The position numbers were made by a program, and so were the translations under genes. Positions 1 to 6,525 of a DNA stretch of 22,677 nucleotides are shown piece by piece. The notes under the pieces are model-generated. The model worked only from the letters and a program-made list of their open reading frames with translations, ran no database searches and was not told where the DNA came from. The DNA is from Clostridia bacterium (GTDB lineage Bacteria > Bacillota_A > Clostridia > Christensenellales > Aristaeellaceae). Position 1 is the first letter of the stretch, and every line of letters starts with the position of its first letter. Location: the NCBI GenBank assembly GCA_025997215.1, contig BNUH01000043.1, positions 1 through 22,677 of the forward strand, in the 5' to 3' direction.

Positions 1-1
1 G

Positions 2-244
2 TCCAGGGTGGTGGAGCTTGAGGAAAAGGTCCGGCAGGAATACTACCGCGCGAATCTGGCCGAAGCAAAGGTACGCGACCTGGAAGAGCGTCAGTGGAAC
101 CAGATTTACCATCGCGACAGTATCATCAACGCGCTCAAAGCCCAGGTGCGCTCGCTCCAGGGCCGGCTGGGCCACGTGGCTATATCGGACGACTTCCCGG
201 ACGAGGCCAGCGGCATCACCGCGCCGTTGCAGGGTGATACTTGA
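2..244 (+). CDS. C-terminal part of an unknown coiled-coil protein (5' end outside window)
   Basis: The frame is open from the first base of the window, so the gene probably starts upstream; the GTG codons at 8 and 11 have no ribosome binding site visible before them. The about 80 residues seen are rich in E, R, K, Q, A and L with heptad-like spacing (for example VELEEKVRQEYYRANLAEAK), which suggests a long coiled coil, followed by an acidic, likely unstructured tail after residue 58. I do not recognise the family. It could be a phage or a host protein. It ends at TGA 242-244, followed by about 270 bases without a convincing gene. Confidence 0.5.
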   Translation, partial: SRVVELEEKVRQEYYRANLAEAKVRDLEERQWNQIYHRDSIINALKAQVRSLQGRLGHVAISDDFPDEASGITAPLQGDT

Positions 245-517
245 TAGGTGAAGATTCTGGCAGCGCATTGTGCCTGATATCGTGCCCAAGGATAATGCGC
301 TGATAATCCTCGCCCATTTGATCGTTTACCCTGTATTGTAATATGCAAATACACTGCTTACTGGCAGCTCCAACCTTTACACATACTAAGGCATTGGCAC
401 TTATTTCCATGGTAATTATTTGCCAATAATGTAGCCGTAATAAAACATATATTGTTAGTATGTAATAGCGCATCTCTTTCCTGGCGCGCGTAAGAACGCG
501 GAGAGGAGGAGTGCGTC
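245..517. other. Non-coding stretch upstream of the leader region
   Basis: No gene on either strand is convincing here. An inverted repeat ATTGGCA (393-399) / TGCCAAT (421-427) may be an operator. The right end holds a strong Shine-Dalgarno-like run, GAGAGGAGGA (501-510), which belongs to the short leader ORF described next. I see no clean sigma-70 promoter; a TTGGCA at 394-399 lacks a good -10 at the right distance. Confidence 0.35.
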
Positions 518-562
518 TTGCATTATATCCGAGCACAACCACCTGGGTTAAGCCTCTGTTGA
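518..562 (+). CDS. Candidate 14-residue leader peptide
   Basis: A TTG at 518-520 lies 8 nt after GGAGG (505-509), one of the strongest ribosome binding sites in the window. The frame encodes MHYIRAQPPGLSLC and stops at TGA 560-562, one base before a stable hairpin. It contains Pro-Pro-Gly, a sequence known to slow ribosomes that lack EF-P help. Position, size and the mutually exclusive hairpins downstream are what one expects of a regulatory leader peptide. A GTG at 511 in another frame could start a 23-codon ORF instead, but it is too close to the GGAGG. Expression is inferred only. Confidence 0.4.
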   Translation: MHYIRAQPPGLSLC

Positions 563-651
563 AGCCAGCAAGCGATTTTTAGCTTGCTGGCTGGCCAAAA
601 ACCTTTCAGCTTAAAATCGCTTGCTTAATAACGATTGTTAAGTTAGAAAGG
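563..651 (+). promoter_or_regulatory. Candidate attenuator with a hairpin that hides the ribosome binding site of the next gene
   Basis: Three pairings can be read directly. Hairpin A pairs 563-573 with 582-592 (11 perfect pairs, loop 574-581). Hairpin B pairs 602-619 with 632-651 (18 pairs including one G-T, with single bulges at 637 and 645); its base pairs CCTTTC (602-607) with GAAAGG (646-651), the ribosome binding site of the gene at 660. A competing pairing joins 567-579 to 613-625 (13 perfect pairs) and cannot coexist with A or B. So A plus B would block translation of the 660 gene and the competitor would expose it. The leader ORF ending at 562 abuts hairpin A. The trigger is unknown. 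Confidence 0.5.
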
Positions 652-659
652 GTTTGACT

Positions 660-1010
660 ATGGTAGTTATCGATCCTACACTTCGCGAGTACACCTCGCT
701 GGAAAATATGCGCAAACTGTTCTTAGAACAGCCGCTGCCGTTTGAGGTGGTCGCGTCTGACGTTATCCGGCTGCTCGAATGGAACAGCGAGGACTTCACC
801 GCCCACACCGGTTTGGGCAAAGATACATATTTCAGGATCACGAAAGGTAAACAGCATTGCTGGGATCCTGATACCATTTACGCCTTCTGCAAGGGCGCGC
901 CGATTGGCCCGCTGCTGGCTATCTACTTGCTGGGTAAGGCCCACATAGCCATTAATCCGTGGGTCGATGCCGACAGCTTCGACGATGCGTACATGGTGCT
1001 GATGAAGTAA
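660..1010 (+). CDS. Small helix-turn-helix-like phage regulator
   Basis: A 116-residue protein. I chose ATG 660, 7 nt after AAAGGG (647-652), over the in-frame TTG at 654. The centre (about residues 38-72) reads like a helix-turn-helix unit: LLEWNSEDFTAHTGLGKDTY, then FRITKGK and a helix starting at WDPDTIYAFCKG. The same pattern (W-S/N-x-x-DF-x-x-x-T then K-x-x-F/Y-x-I) recurs in the protein encoded at 1560-2132, so the two look like diverged paralogues with a Cro/C1-like fold. A DNA-binding role is inferred from this pattern, not from a confident family match. Translation may be controlled by the upstream hairpins. A hairpin follows the gene. Confidence 0.55.
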   Translation: MVVIDPTLREYTSLENMRKLFLEQPLPFEVVASDVIRLLEWNSEDFTAHTGLGKDTYFRITKGKQHCWDPDTIYAFCKGAPIGPLLAIYLLGKAHIAINPWVDADSFDDAYMVLMK

Positions 1011-1049
1011 GTGTTACCTATGCAAGAACGGATCAAGGAGTAACAATCA

Positions 1050-1077
1050 TTGCGCACATCTTACGGGATGTGCGCAA
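1050..1077 (+). terminator. Perfect 11-bp hairpin after the first regulator gene
   Basis: TTGCGCACATC (1050-1060) pairs perfectly with GATGTGCGCAA (1067-1077) across a 6-nt loop. The following bases (ATGTTAAATTTT) are AT-rich but not a clean T-run, so it may be a weak intrinsic terminator or a processing/protein-binding hairpin. Confidence 0.45.
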
Positions 1078-1221
1078 ATGTTAAATTTTCGACTTATAAT
1101 CGCAGAACAGAGAGTAACTGATTTCACTCGAACGGGTAGCGACATTATCCCGACACTCATTCAATTTTCATTCTTAACAGAATCACTCGCAGCACTGCGA
1201 TTTTCGCTCCTTCACCATATA

Positions 1222-1250
1222 GTGACAGGTTATACGCATCATCGTATCAT
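1222..1250 (+). promoter_or_regulatory. Candidate sigma-70/sigma-A promoter for the Cys-rich gene
   Basis: GTGACA (1222-1227) and TATCAT (1245-1250) each match consensus in 5 of 6 positions and are 17 nt apart. The predicted start near 1257 leaves a 5' leader of about 28 nt to ATG 1285. No other gene lies between. Confidence 0.5.
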
Positions 1251-1284
1251 TTGTTCGACACACAAACGGAAGGGATGATACACA

Positions 1285-1566
1285 ATGGAAACACCGAAAA
1301 GACGCCAGTTTTGTAAGAATTACGGCAGTCAGGAATGTCCCAAATACATCTACTCCCCTCGCCTGCAGTACAGCTGCAATGGTTGCGCCCATGGCGACTT
1401 TGTCGAGGACTTGGAGTGTGGCAATTGCCGCCACTTGTTCTATAGTTTTGGATCCACTCTCTGCCTGAAGAACCAAAACTGTTGCGGCGATGAGCCGCAG
1501 AGGAGTGTCCAGTGTTTACGCTTTGACTGGAAGGAGGATAAAAAATCAAGTCGCCACGCATGGTAG
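1285..1566 (+). CDS. Cysteine-rich small protein, likely metal-binding
   Basis: A 93-residue protein that I cannot assign to a family. The ATG follows AAGGGA (1269-1274). Ten cysteines occur in pairs or near-pairs: C10, C18, then CNGC (31-34), CGNC (45-48), C60, the doublet CC at 66-67, and C77, with H36 and H50 also available. This spacing fits one or two zinc-binding knuckles. There is no signal peptide or membrane segment, so a cytoplasmic role is likely. Its last 7 bases overlap the start of the next gene (ATGGTAG), suggesting translational coupling with the HTH-like protein. The pair may act together as a regulator, but that is inference. Confidence 0.55.
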   Translation: METPKRRQFCKNYGSQECPKYIYSPRLQYSCNGCAHGDFVEDLECGNCRHLFYSFGSTLCLKNQNCCGDEPQRSVQCLRFDWKEDKKSSRHAW

Positions 1567-2132
1567 TCAAGACGAAATGTGCTCGAAACGGCGCCAAAAA
1601 GACCGCCGTACTGCGCCATGCCTGGATTCATAACGATCATACAAACGAAACAGTCGCCTCAACACGGCGGCTGATCAATGGGTTTATTCCGAACGCAAAT
1701 ACCGTTGACGGCGAGCCTTCCGATGAGATACGCAAGGTCTATGAAGACTTGGCGCTTGAGGAAGGTTTTCGCCGTCTTGCGACAAATAATCTTAATCATG
1801 CCATCACGTTCCTCATCCTTGTCAGGGGCTGGAGCTGCTCGGATTTCTGCGAAAAGACACATCAATCGAAGACTGCATTTTATAATATTATTCATAATGA
1901 AGCGCCGAGACCGAAGTTGGACAGTTTGCTGTGTATCATCTTTGGCACTGATTGTGGCGGGATAATCGGGATTCAGCTTATTGAGCTGTCACATGTCATG
2001 CTAATCAGCATACCGCCAATATGCATAAAACTGATGTTTTTATACAGGCATCATTCGGTATACGAGGTGGACTATATCATCCGTGCGCATGGAGCGAATT
2101 CCATATGTGAAGATGAATATCCTGTCGAATAA
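1560..2132 (+). CDS. HTH-like regulator paralogous to the 660 gene
   Basis: A 190-residue protein beginning with a basic stretch (MVVKTKCARNGAKK). Residues about 88-125 (RGWSCSDFCEKTHQSKTAFY, then a helix ending near LLCIIFG) carry the same W-S-x-x-DF...K-x-x-F-Y-x-I pattern as the gene at 660. The C-terminal 60 residues are unusually hydrophobic for a phage regulator. The annotated ATG at 1560 is 22 nt from the nearest Shine-Dalgarno (GGAAGGAGG, 1529-1537), while an in-frame ATC at 1545 sits at an ideal 7 nt; initiation may be at that non-AUG codon or by coupling to the upstream gene. The function in the phage is unknown. Confidence 0.5.
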   Translation: MVVKTKCARNGAKKTAVLRHAWIHNDHTNETVASTRRLINGFIPNANTVDGEPSDEIRKVYEDLALEEGFRRLATNNLNHAITFLILVRGWSCSDFCEKTHQSKTAFYNIIHNEAPRPKLDSLLCIIFGTDCGGIIGIQLIELSHVMLISIPPICIKLMFLYRHHSVYEVDYIIRAHGANSICEDEYPVE

Positions 2133-2273
2133 AAAACTCGTTCGACTTTCCTTTTATAATGTACTTTTTATTATCAAACGCCGTCGAATAATCGACGCGG
2201 TTTGACCTGATTTTCCAGCATTTGATAAGGAATCATATCGAATAGACCTCTATTTCGACAATAAAAAGTACAT
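2124..2273. promoter_or_regulatory. Nested inverted repeats: operator cluster or structured RNA
   Basis: This stretch before the replication operon is dense in dyad symmetry. An outer 14-bp perfect inverted repeat, ATGTACTTTTTATT (2159-2172) / AATAAAAAGTACAT (2260-2273), encloses two more: an imperfect 12-bp hairpin 2176-2187 / 2192-2203 with core CGTCGA-ATAA-TCGACG, and TCGAATAGA (2238-2246) / TCTATTTCGA (2249-2258). A further GTCGAA (2124-2129) / TTCGAC (2141-2146) straddles the stop codon of the upstream gene. The motif TCGAA recurs in each. A TATAAT (2155-2160) overlaps the left outer arm but lacks a good -35; TTGACC (2202-2207) with GATAAG (2224-2229, 16-nt spacer) is another weak promoter candidate. 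Either a repressor binds several TCGAA half-sites, or the region folds into a three-way junction. Confidence 0.5.
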
Positions 2274-2275
2274 CG

Positions 2276-2308
2276 GAAATGGGCGATTTTAGCCCTTTTC
2301 TTCTGTTA
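2276..2308 (+). terminator. Probable intrinsic terminator or attenuator before the replication operon
   Basis: GGGC (2281-2284) pairs with GCCC (2292-2295), extended across one T-T mismatch by GAAA (2276-2279) with TTTC (2297-2300). A T-rich run (2296-2308) follows. No promoter is visible between it and the ribosome binding site at 2344, so transcription of the operon may need read-through or antitermination. Confidence 0.45.
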
Positions 2309-2360
2309 CCATTCTCACGTCAACAGCACACACCCGACCGATGAAAGGAGGATTCATGCT

Positions 2361-2633
2361 CTGAAACACCTGTATAACCTGGTAACCCATCTGCGCGAGA
2401 TCGCGGACGACATCGAGTCTCTCGCAGAGAAGATCGAAGTGGATCACACGGCACCACCCGATGTCCCAAACGTCACCCTCGAACAAGTCCGAGCGGCAAT
2501 GGCTAACAAAAGTCGCACCGGACACACCGAGCAGATGCACGCGCTGCTCGAAAAGCACGGCGCATCAAAACTAAGCCTGATCGAACCGTCGCGTTACCCT
2601 GCACTTCTTGCGGACGTGGAAGCGGTCAAATGA
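2361..2633 (+). CDS. Small conserved phage protein (of the kind often annotated 'rrp5-like')
   Basis: About 90 residues. The N-terminal helix LKHLYNLVTHLREIADDIES is followed by a conserved C-terminal block (VTLEQVRAAMANKSRTGHTE, then ALLEKHGASKLS and YPALLADVE), which I recall from Bacillota prophages at this same place, where it is sometimes labelled 'rRNA biogenesis protein rrp5'. That name is not supported by function. The start is odd: AAAGGAGG (2344-2351) is followed at 4 nt by ATG-CTC-TGA, a dead end, and at 9 nt by an in-frame CTG (2361). Either CTG initiates, or a 2-base CT duplication has shifted ATG-CTG-AAA out of frame. The ATG at 2439 would give only 64 residues and lose the conserved helix. 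It overlaps the next gene by ATGA. Confidence 0.6.
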   Translation: MKHLYNLVTHLREIADDIESLAEKIEVDHTAPPDVPNVTLEQVRAAMANKSRTGHTEQMHALLEKHGASKLSLIEPSRYPALLADVEAVK

Positions 2634-3760
2634 GCGGACAACACTCGCCGCTAGGCGGCTCGAACTCCCACCGTTGGCTCCACTGCACTCCATCCGCGCG
2701 TCTCGAAGAGAAGATCGCGTACACAGCTGGTGAGGCTGCCAAGGAAGGCACCGCCGCGCACGCGCTCCTCGAATGGAAACTGAAACGGCGGCTGGGGCTT
2801 CCAGCCAAGGACAATAGACCGGCTTCCCAGTACGACTGTGCCGAGATGGACGGCCACACAGAAGACTGCGCCGACTACATAGCGGAACAAGTAGCCACCG
2901 CTCGTACCACGCTCGAATACCCGACGATCTGCATTGAGCAGAAGGTCAGCTTCACCCGATGGGTGCCGATGGGATTCGGTACAGCAGATTTCGTGATGGT
3001 CACTGACGGCGTGCTGTACATCCTCGATTTCAAGTATGGTGCTGGCATCGTGGTGGATGCGAACGAGAACACCCAGCTCATGCTGTATGCGCTCGGCACG
3101 TTGACCATGTTCGATGGGATCTACGATATCGAGCGTGTGGTCATGACCATCTACCAGCCGCGCCGTGAGAACATCAGCGTATATGAGATGACCGCAGACG
3201 AGCTCCTCCGCTGGGCAGAGGATACCCTGAAACCCATCGCCGCACTTGCGTATGCAGGTAAAGGCGACTTCGTACCCGGCGAACACTGCCGATTCTGCCG
3301 CGCCGCAATGACATGCCGTGTGCGTGCCGATGAGCAACTATCCCTCGCAAAGGATGAGTTCCGTTTCCCTCCACAACTGTCGGACGATGAAATCAGCAAA
3401 ATTCTTCCCCGATTGGATGGCCTGATAGACTGGGCGAGCGACATGAAAGAGTATGCGCTACGCTCGGCGGTCGGCGGTAAGGCATGGCCTGGATACAAGC
3501 TTGTGGAGGGTCGCTCCAACCGTCGGTACGCAGACGATGCGAAGGTCACAAACGCCGCCATCGCCGCTGGTTACTCCGACATCTACAAGCAAACGCTCCT
3601 GCCCGTCACGGACATGGAACGGTTGCTGGGTAAGAAGCGGTTCAGCGACATCCTCGGTACCTTGATCATCAAGCCACCGGGTAAACCCTCCCTCGTTCCC
3701 GACACCGACAAACGCCCCACACTGGATCGCACCAGCGCAGCAGACGATTTCGCTGATTAA
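2630..3760 (+). CDS. DUF2800 family protein, PD-(D/E)XK (RecB/Cas4-like) nuclease
   Basis: A 376-residue protein. The nuclease fold is shown by H44 in the motif GTAAHALLEWK, by D120 in FGTADFV, and by LDFKYG with D133-x-K135, the PD-(D/E)XK active site. A [4Fe-4S]-type cysteine set is visible: C19 near the N-terminus and C220-x2-C223-x5-C229, as in AddB and Cas4 nucleases. DUF2800 proteins sit next to DUF2815 and phage polymerase A in many Bacillota prophages and are thought to process DNA ends during recombination or replication. The start overlaps the previous stop (ATGA). The C-terminal 50 residues are polar and probably flexible. Confidence 0.88.
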   Translation: MSGQHSPLGGSNSHRWLHCTPSARLEEKIAYTAGEAAKEGTAAHALLEWKLKRRLGLPAKDNRPASQYDCAEMDGHTEDCADYIAEQVATARTTLEYPTICIEQKVSFTRWVPMGFGTADFVMVTDGVLYILDFKYGAGIVVDANENTQLMLYALGTLTMFDGIYDIERVVMTIYQPRRENISVYEMTADELLRWAEDTLKPIAALAYAGKGDFVPGEHCRFCRAAMTCRVRADEQLSLAKDEFRFPPQLSDDEISKILPRLDGLIDWASDMKEYALRSAVGGKAWPGYKLVEGRSNRRYADDAKVTNAAIAAGYSDIYKQTLLPVTDMERLLGKKRFSDILGTLIIKPPGKPSLVPDTDKRPTLDRTSAADDFAD

Positions 3761-3769
3761 GGAGTATTT

Positions 3770-4333
3770 ATGCCAGAAACAAAACCGATCCCAGCGACCA
3801 AGGTGATCACCGACGCAGTCCGGCTGTCCTTCGCACACGTGTGGGAACCGCAGTCCATCAACGGCGGCCCCGCGAAGTACGGCGCGAGTTTGATTATCTC
3901 GAAGGCCGACACAAAGACCATCGCGGCTATTAACAAGGCAATCGATGCCGCAATCGAGGCGGGCAAGGCAAAATGGGGCGGAAAAACCTTGCCACGCACC
4001 GCACTCAAGCTCCCGATGCGCGACGGGGACATCGATAGGCCGGACGATGTGGCTTACGAAAACAGCTACTTCGTCAACGCCAATTCTCAGACTGTGCCGC
4101 AGATCGTGGACAAGGCACGTAACCCGATCACAGACCAAGCCATGGTGTACAGCGGTTGCTACTGCCGTGTCTCGCTGAACTTCTATGCGTTCAACACAAA
4201 CGGCAATCGCGGCGTCGCCTGCGGCCTGGGTAATATCCAGTTCGTCCGCGATGGCGAGCCTCTCGGCGGCCGCACGAACGCCCGCGACGACTTTGACGAC
4301 GACTTCAGCGGAGAGGATGACTTCCTCGCATGA
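3770..4333 (+). CDS. DUF2815 family single-stranded DNA-binding protein
   Basis: A 187-residue protein typical of DUF2815 in length and motifs: an N-terminal VITDAVRLSFAHVWEPQ, a central NSYFVNANSQ, then YSGCYCRVSLNFYAFN and GVACGLGNIQ. It ends in a strongly acidic tail (ARDDFDDDFSGEDDFLA), a hallmark of ssDNA-binding proteins such as T7 gp2.5 that use the tail to contact polymerase and helicase. It is preceded by AAGGAG at 3760-3765 and overlaps the polymerase gene by ATGA. The likely role is coating single-stranded DNA during phage replication. Confidence 0.88.
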   Translation: MPETKPIPATKVITDAVRLSFAHVWEPQSINGGPAKYGASLIISKADTKTIAAINKAIDAAIEAGKAKWGGKTLPRTALKLPMRDGDIDRPDDVAYENSYFVNANSQTVPQIVDKARNPITDQAMVYSGCYCRVSLNFYAFNTNGNRGVACGLGNIQFVRDGEPLGGRTNARDDFDDDFSGEDDFLA

Positions 4334-6276
4334 AACGCCTCTATCTGGACATCGAAACTTTTTCCGGTATCGACCTCGCATCAAGCGGGGTCTACCGGTA
4401 CTCCGAAGCGCCTGACTTCCAGATCCTGCTCGTCGCGTACAGCGTTGATGGGGATCCCGTGCAGGTGGTCGATCTGGCGAGTGGCGAGAAATTGCCTACC
4501 GAAATCAGAGCCGCTCTGGAAGACGATTCCGTTGAGAAATGGGCCTACAACGCGCAGTTCGAGCGTGTCTGTTTCACGCGGTTTCTGGACTACGACGATG
4601 ATGAATTCCTCGATCCCGAATCATGGCGCTGTGCGATGGCGGTTGGCGCGTACATCGGTCTGCCGCTCGGTCTGGAAGCCGCCGCCCATGTCTCCGGCGC
4701 GCTCGCCCAAAAGATGACCGAAGGCCGTACCCTGATCCGCTACTTCTGCAAGCCATGCGCGCCAACGATGGCAAACGGTGACAGAACGCGCAACCTGCCT
4801 GAACATGATCCGGAAAAATGGGAAGTATTTAAAGAATATTGCACCCGCGACGTCGAGGTCGAGATGGCTCTCCTCAAGCGAGTTGAGAAGTACCCAATGC
4901 CTAGGGAGGAATGGGAGAACTACTGGCTCGACCAGCGGATCAATGACAACGGCATCAAGCTCGATACGCGACTTATGGAACAAGCCATCTTGTGCGACGA
5001 GCAGTCCCGCGCACGGCTGACCGACGCATTGAAAAACCTCACCAATCTGGACAACCCAAATTCTGTCGCACAGATGAAGGCATGGCTTGCTGATCAGGGG
5101 ACTGAAGCCAACTCCCTCAACAAAGCGATGGTTCATGAACTGCTCCAGGTTGCGCCTGACGATGTGGCGAAGGTTCTCACGCTCCGTCAAGAGTTGGCAA
5201 AATCCAGCGTGCGCAAATATCAGGCGATGCGTAATGTGGTATGCAATGACGGTCGTGCGCGCGGGCTGATCCAATTCTACGGTGCGCCGCGCACAGGAAG
5301 GTTCGCTGGACGGCTCATTCAGGTTCAGAATCTGCCTCAGAACCACCTTCCCAACCTTGAACAAGCGCGAGTACTGTTGCGTGACGGCGACTTCGACGCG
5401 CTGGAGGCTCAGTTCGATTCCATACCAATCGTGCTGTCAGAATTGATCCGCACAGCTTTCATCTCAAGGCCTGGTATGAAATTGGTTGTCGCCGATTTCT
5501 CCGCCATCGAAGCCCGTGTATTATCCTGGCTTGCCGGGGAGGAATGGCGCAATCAGGTGTTCAGCGGCGACGGCAAAATCTACGAGGCGACCGCGGCGCG
5601 CATGTTCCGCGTACCCATCGATTCAGTTACCAAGGACAGCGAGTATCGCCAGAAAGCGAAGCAAACGGAACTCGCCTGTGGTTATGGCGGCGGTGTCGGA
5701 GCGCTAAAGAAGATGGGCGCATTAGCCGCCGGTATCAAAGAAGAGGAACTCCAACCGTTAGTCGATGCGTGGCGGCAATCCAATCCGCACATCGTCCGAT
5801 TCTGGCACGATGTCGACCGCGCAACGAAGAAGGCGGTCTCCGAGAAAACCTATGTTGATCTGCGCAATCTCAGCTTCGATTACAGGGGTGGGATGCTCCA
5901 GATCACACTTCCATCAGGACGCAAACTCTCATACATCCGCCCTCGGATCGAGCCTAATCGGTTCGAGAACGAGAGTGTTACCTACGAGGGTGTCGATGCC
6001 AAACACAAATGGAGCCGCCTGGAAAGCTACGGCGCGAAGTTCGTGGAGAACATCGTCCAAGCCACCAGCCGCGATATCCTTTGCGAGGCGATGCAGCGGC
6101 TGTGGGGTGCGGGATTGTCCATCGCGATGCATATCCACGACGAAATCGTGATGGAGGCATCACCAAAGGTTTCGGTCGATGCAGTCTGCCAACTGATGAG
6201 TCGATCCCCGCAATGGGCAAAAGAGCTGAACCTTCGCGCCGACGGATTCCAGTGCCAATTCTATCAGAAGGGCTAG
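4330..6276 (+). CDS. Phage family A DNA polymerase with 3'-5' exonuclease
   Basis: A 648-residue replicative polymerase. The exonuclease domain (about 1-190) shows Exo I LDIETF (D7, E9), Exo II NAQFE (74-78) and Exo III YCTRDV (D174). The polymerase domain carries motif A VVADFSAIEARVLSW (D389, E394), motif B RQKAKQTELACGYGGG (R440 to G454) and motif C IHDE (H603, D604, E605). All catalytic residues are present, so the enzyme should be active. Length and domain order match the polymerases encoded beside DUF2815 and DUF2800 in Bacillota siphophages. It is translationally coupled to the ssDNA-binding protein upstream through an ATGA overlap. Confidence 0.95.
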   Translation: MKRLYLDIETFSGIDLASSGVYRYSEAPDFQILLVAYSVDGDPVQVVDLASGEKLPTEIRAALEDDSVEKWAYNAQFERVCFTRFLDYDDDEFLDPESWRCAMAVGAYIGLPLGLEAAAHVSGALAQKMTEGRTLIRYFCKPCAPTMANGDRTRNLPEHDPEKWEVFKEYCTRDVEVEMALLKRVEKYPMPREEWENYWLDQRINDNGIKLDTRLMEQAILCDEQSRARLTDALKNLTNLDNPNSVAQMKAWLADQGTEANSLNKAMVHELLQVAPDDVAKVLTLRQELAKSSVRKYQAMRNVVCNDGRARGLIQFYGAPRTGRFAGRLIQVQNLPQNHLPNLEQARVLLRDGDFDALEAQFDSIPIVLSELIRTAFISRPGMKLVVADFSAIEARVLSWLAGEEWRNQVFSGDGKIYEATAARMFRVPIDSVTKDSEYRQKAKQTELACGYGGGVGALKKMGALAAGIKEEELQPLVDAWRQSNPHIVRFWHDVDRATKKAVSEKTYVDLRNLSFDYRGGMLQITLPSGRKLSYIRPRIEPNRFENESVTYEGVDAKHKWSRLESYGAKFVENIVQATSRDILCEAMQRLWGAGLSIAMHIHDEIVMEASPKVSVDAVCQLMSRSPQWAKELNLRADGFQCQFYQKG

Positions 6277-6285
6277 GTAAACACA

Positions 6286-6525
6286 ATGTTTTATGCCAAG
6301 ACGACCATGCCTGACGGAGCCGAAATTTCGGTTCCGGTTACTACACACAATGTATACACTCACTGCCCTAGCTGCGGCGTTGAGCTGGCTGTCAACTTGG
6401 ACAACGTACTGGGCGATGGCGTCGGAAATCTGGAAGACACCTGGATTTTCTGCCGGAATGGTGCGTGCGGTGGTAAGACCATATCCGTCTGCATCCCCAA
6501 CCACCGTAATGGAGGCGGAGCATGA
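6286..6525 (+). CDS. Small zinc-ribbon-like phage protein
   Basis: A 79-residue protein with two cysteine pairs, CPSC at 27-30 and C56-x4-C61, separated by about 25 residues, consistent with a zinc ribbon. A further C69 may not bind metal. I do not recognise a named family. The gene sits in the polymerase to DUF932 gap, as small zinc-finger proteins often do in such operons, and overlaps the next gene by ATGA. Its ribosome binding site is weak (AGG near 6275), so it may depend on ribosomes finishing the polymerase gene 9 bases upstream. Confidence 0.6.
   Translation: MFYAKTTMPDGAEISVPVTTHNVYTHCPSCGVELAVNLDNVLGDGVGNLEDTWIFCRNGACGGKTISVCIPNHRNGGGA

Noticed and set aside
216..542. 108-codon minus-strand ORF in the leader region
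   Set aside because: No ribosome binding site, odd composition, and it runs antisense through the structured leader; no family resemblance.
1078..1278. 66-codon plus-strand ORF before the Cys-rich gene
   Set aside because: Starts within the right arm of a hairpin, lacks a ribosome binding site and covers the candidate promoter.
3458..4384. 308-codon minus-strand ORF and similar long antisense ORFs (2651-3337, 4621-5364)
   Set aside because: They mirror strongly supported DUF2800, DUF2815 and polymerase genes and show no recognisable protein features; high-GC third positions open antisense frames.
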